The position numbers and the translations under genes are program-made. Source: [Clostridium] polysaccharolyticum (lineage in GTDB: Bacteria; Bacillota; Clostridia; Lachnospirales; Lachnospiraceae). Taken from it: a stretch of DNA of 64,000 nt. Location: the NCBI RefSeq assembly GCF_900111595.1, contig NZ_FOHN01000002.1:62001-126000 (forward strand), written 5' to 3'. Below the pieces are notes generated by a model, which had not been told where the DNA came from, did no database searches, and worked only from the letters and a program-made list of their open reading frames with translations. This document shows, piece by piece, positions 62,394 to 64,000 of this stretch. Position 1 is the stretch's first letter. The number at the start of each line of letters is the position of its first letter.

Positions 62394-63683
62394 ATGAATG
62401 TAGCAATTACTAGTTTAAAAGAGTTCATCGAAGAAGCAACTTCTCCTTACCATGTTGTTGCAAAATCAAAACAGGTTCTGGATGCAGAAGGCTTCACAGA
62501 ACTTCCATTTGGTTCTGCCTGGAGTCTGGAAAGCGGTGGACGATATTATACAATCCCTTACGGCACAACTCTTTACGCTTTTACAATCGGAAGTGAACCC
62601 GGCAATCAGCCAAGCTTAAGAATCGCCACAGCCCATACCGATCACCCATGTTTTCATATAAAGCCCTTTCCTGAAATGAACGAACATGGTTACTTGAAAA
62701 TAAATACGGAAACATATGGCGGACCAATTCTAAATACCTGGTTAGACCGTCCACTCTCTGTTGCTGGCAAAGTATGCTTAAAGAGTGACTGTGTCATGAA
62801 TCCTGAAACCGTATTGTTTGATGCCAGATTACCTTTGCTTACAATCCCTAATTTAGCAATTCACATTAACAGGGAAATCAATAAGGGAGTGGAACTGAAT
62901 AAACAGACCGATTTAGCTCCTATCATTGGAATGATGAACGAAACATTGAATAACAAAAACTTCTTTATGGAATATTTAGCCAAAGAATTACAAGTAGAAA
63001 TATCTGATATTCTGGATTTTGATTTGTGTATCTACAACTGCGAATATCCAGCATTAATCGGACTGAACCAGGAGTTTTTCCAGTCACCAAGACTCGATAA
63101 CCTGACCAGTGTTACAGCATGCCTGAAGGGTATTATTAACGATGAAAACAAAAATAACATTCATGTTATTGCACTTTATGATAATGAAGAAATCGGAAGC
63201 CGTACTAAGCAAGGTGCAGATTCTTCCATTACAAGCATCCTGCTTGAAAAAATTTATACAGGAATCGGCCATGGCCGCACAAGTTTATACAGTGCTTACC
63301 TTAACAGTATGGCATTATCTGTCGATGTTGCACATTGCCTGCATCCGAATTATGTTGGCAAAAATGACCCTACTTCCTTCTGTGAACTTGGCAAAGGTGT
63401 AGTTTTTAAATTAGACAGCAATCAGAAATATGCCTATGATACAGAAGCAGTTGCCATTTTAGAGCAGATTTGCCAGGCACATGATGTAAAATATCAGAAA
63501 TTTGTAAACCGTTCTGATATGACAAGCGGAAGTACTCTAGGTTCCATTCTTTCTTCCTGGATACCAGTTAAAACTGTTGATATTGGAATTCCACTTCTTG
63601 CAATGCACTCTGCAAAAGAATTAATGGGTACAAAAGATCAATCGGAATTAGAAAAAATAATAGACAGCTTTTTTAAAGAATAA
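62394..63683 (+). CDS. M18 family aminopeptidase
   Basis: The start is the ATG at 62394 behind AGAAGG; a TTG at 62388 is rejected. The 429-residue enzyme has the metal ligands of the aspartyl-aminopeptidase family: ATAHTDHPCFHIKP (His, Asp), DNEEIGSRTKQGADS (two Glu and Asp region) and the C-terminal MHSAKELMG with His. It removes N-terminal residues, typically Asp/Glu or hydrophobic ones, in a large dodecameric cytoplasmic shell. Single-gene unit with a hairpin after it. Confidence 0.93.
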   Translation: MNVAITSLKEFIEEATSPYHVVAKSKQVLDAEGFTELPFGSAWSLESGGRYYTIPYGTTLYAFTIGSEPGNQPSLRIATAHTDHPCFHIKPFPEMNEHGYLKINTETYGGPILNTWLDRPLSVAGKVCLKSDCVMNPETVLFDARLPLLTIPNLAIHINREINKGVELNKQTDLAPIIGMMNETLNNKNFFMEYLAKELQVEISDILDFDLCIYNCEYPALIGLNQEFFQSPRLDNLTSVTACLKGIINDENKNNIHVIALYDNEEIGSRTKQGADSSITSILLEKIYTGIGHGRTSLYSAYLNSMALSVDVAHCLHPNYVGKNDPTSFCELGKGVVFKLDSNQKYAYDTEAVAILEQICQAHDVKYQKFVNRSDMTSGSTLGSILSSWIPVKTVDIGIPLLAMHSAKELMGTKDQSELEKIIDSFFKE

Positions 63684-63688
63684 ATGTC

Positions 63689-63755
63689 ATTCGCGGTGTC
63701 CTTTGCCAAAGACATGCTTTATGTCATGTCCTTGGCGGCTATCGCGAATTTTTAT
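63689..63755. terminator. Long hairpin between M18 gene and the amylase-family gene
   Basis: ATTCGCG and CGCGAAT arms enclose a second stem GCCAA(A)GACATG / CATGTC(C)TTGGC, with TTTTTA after the outer arm on the plus strand. It can end both converging genes. Confidence 0.8.
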
Positions 63756-63763
63756 TTTCAAAG

Positions 63764-64000
63764 TTAAGTTTCTATAAACATAATTACTGTTCTTGCAGGC
63801 ACATCATATGTCTTGCCAGAAACAGGTTCAAATCCATCACCCAGTTCCTGTTCATTTTCTAAATCCGTACGAACAAGAACTGCCCATTTTTTTCCCTTTG
63901 CTGGATTTGGCAAAGAGAATGCATGCTGTTCCCAATGGAAATTGTAAGCTATATACATATCCTTTTCAAACTCATTACGGCTTAATTTCGCATATTGTCC
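63764..64000 (-). CDS. C-terminus of an alpha-amylase-family enzyme (glycogen debranching/pullulanase-like), 5' end outside window
   Basis: The frame is open from the right edge to the stop at 63764, giving 78 residues (visible start GQYAKLSRNEFEKD). The sequence IAYNFHWEQHAFSLPNP and DVPARTVIMFIE is the typical C-terminal beta-sandwich end of GH13 isoamylase, GlgX or pullulanase enzymes, where FHWE-type and VPARSV-type strands occur. It should degrade glycogen or starch-like glucans at branch points. The catalytic part lies outside, so the assignment rests on the tail only. Confidence 0.65.
   Translation of the reverse strand, partial: GQYAKLSRNEFEKDMYIAYNFHWEQHAFSLPNPAKGKKWAVLVRTDLENEQELGDGFEPVSGKTYDVPARTVIMFIET

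Overview
The window looks like a low-GC, endospore-forming, motile-type anaerobe of the Clostridia, most probably a Lachnospiraceae member. The evidence is the A+T-rich DNA and purine-rich Shine-Dalgarno sites, an [FeFe]-hydrogenase maturase (HydE), an HrcA/CIRCE site, and a glutamine synthetase paired with an ANTAR regulator. Csp-like and PdaB-like sporulation/germination proteins, an orphan chemoreceptor, and small proteins typical of this family (DUF5721-like, high-cysteine protein) point the same way. I cannot name the genus. No rRNA, tRNA, phage, transposase or CRISPR array was seen; this is mostly core chromosome with small accessory patches.

Layout: 1-7.1 kb (minus strand) holds hydE (cut by the left edge), hisC, a Csp-like subtilase, clpX and htrA. 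7.3-9.9 kb (plus) holds a polyprenyl sugar transferase and an LCP ligase for envelope polysaccharide. 9.9-15.9 kb (minus) holds gltX, a UvrD/PcrA helicase and a nuclease-XPD-type helicase. 16.0-19.7 kb (minus) is an A+T-rich accessory patch: a small secreted protein with a frameshifted signal peptide, a hypothetical partner, and a large CARDB-type surface protein with an acidic membrane partner. 19.8-24.8 kb (minus) holds a cytidylate-kinase-like protein, prfC, a chemoreceptor and a glutathione peroxidase. The long gap before 25.5 kb appears to encode an unannotated structured RNA with a consensus promoter. 25.5-27 kb (plus) holds a DUF445 protein and a hypothetical gene.

27-39 kb (minus) holds an EAL phosphodiesterase, tdk, a HEAT-THUMP methyltransferase, a type II thioesterase, a second subtilase, a small methyltransferase, and thiE-thiC behind a TPP riboswitch with an odd repeat-containing leader. 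It continues with a two-helix membrane protein, a DUF188 protein and a serine hydrolase. 39-45.5 kb (plus) holds a cysteine/glycine-rich protein, aroC and the potRABCD polyamine uptake operon. 45.6-57 kb holds trpS, a pair of related helical proteins, a lytic transglycosylase, and glnA with an ANTAR regulator and leader attenuator. It continues with a HAD phosphatase, two lipoproteins (one a cyclophilin), a DbpA helicase, a DUF4430 protein and a PdaB-like deacetylase. 57.4-64 kb holds a pseudo-metallopeptidase-like protein, a zinc-ribbon membrane protein, udk, htpG with promoter and CIRCE, a DUF5721-like protein, an M18 aminopeptidase, and the C-terminus of an alpha-amylase-family enzyme cut by the right edge.

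Regulatory RNA and operator logic is unusually readable here: a TPP riboswitch with terminator, a glnA leader terminator beside an ANTAR gene, a clpX promoter framed by long inverted repeats, the htpG CIRCE, and the candidate structured RNA at about 25.07-25.24 kb.
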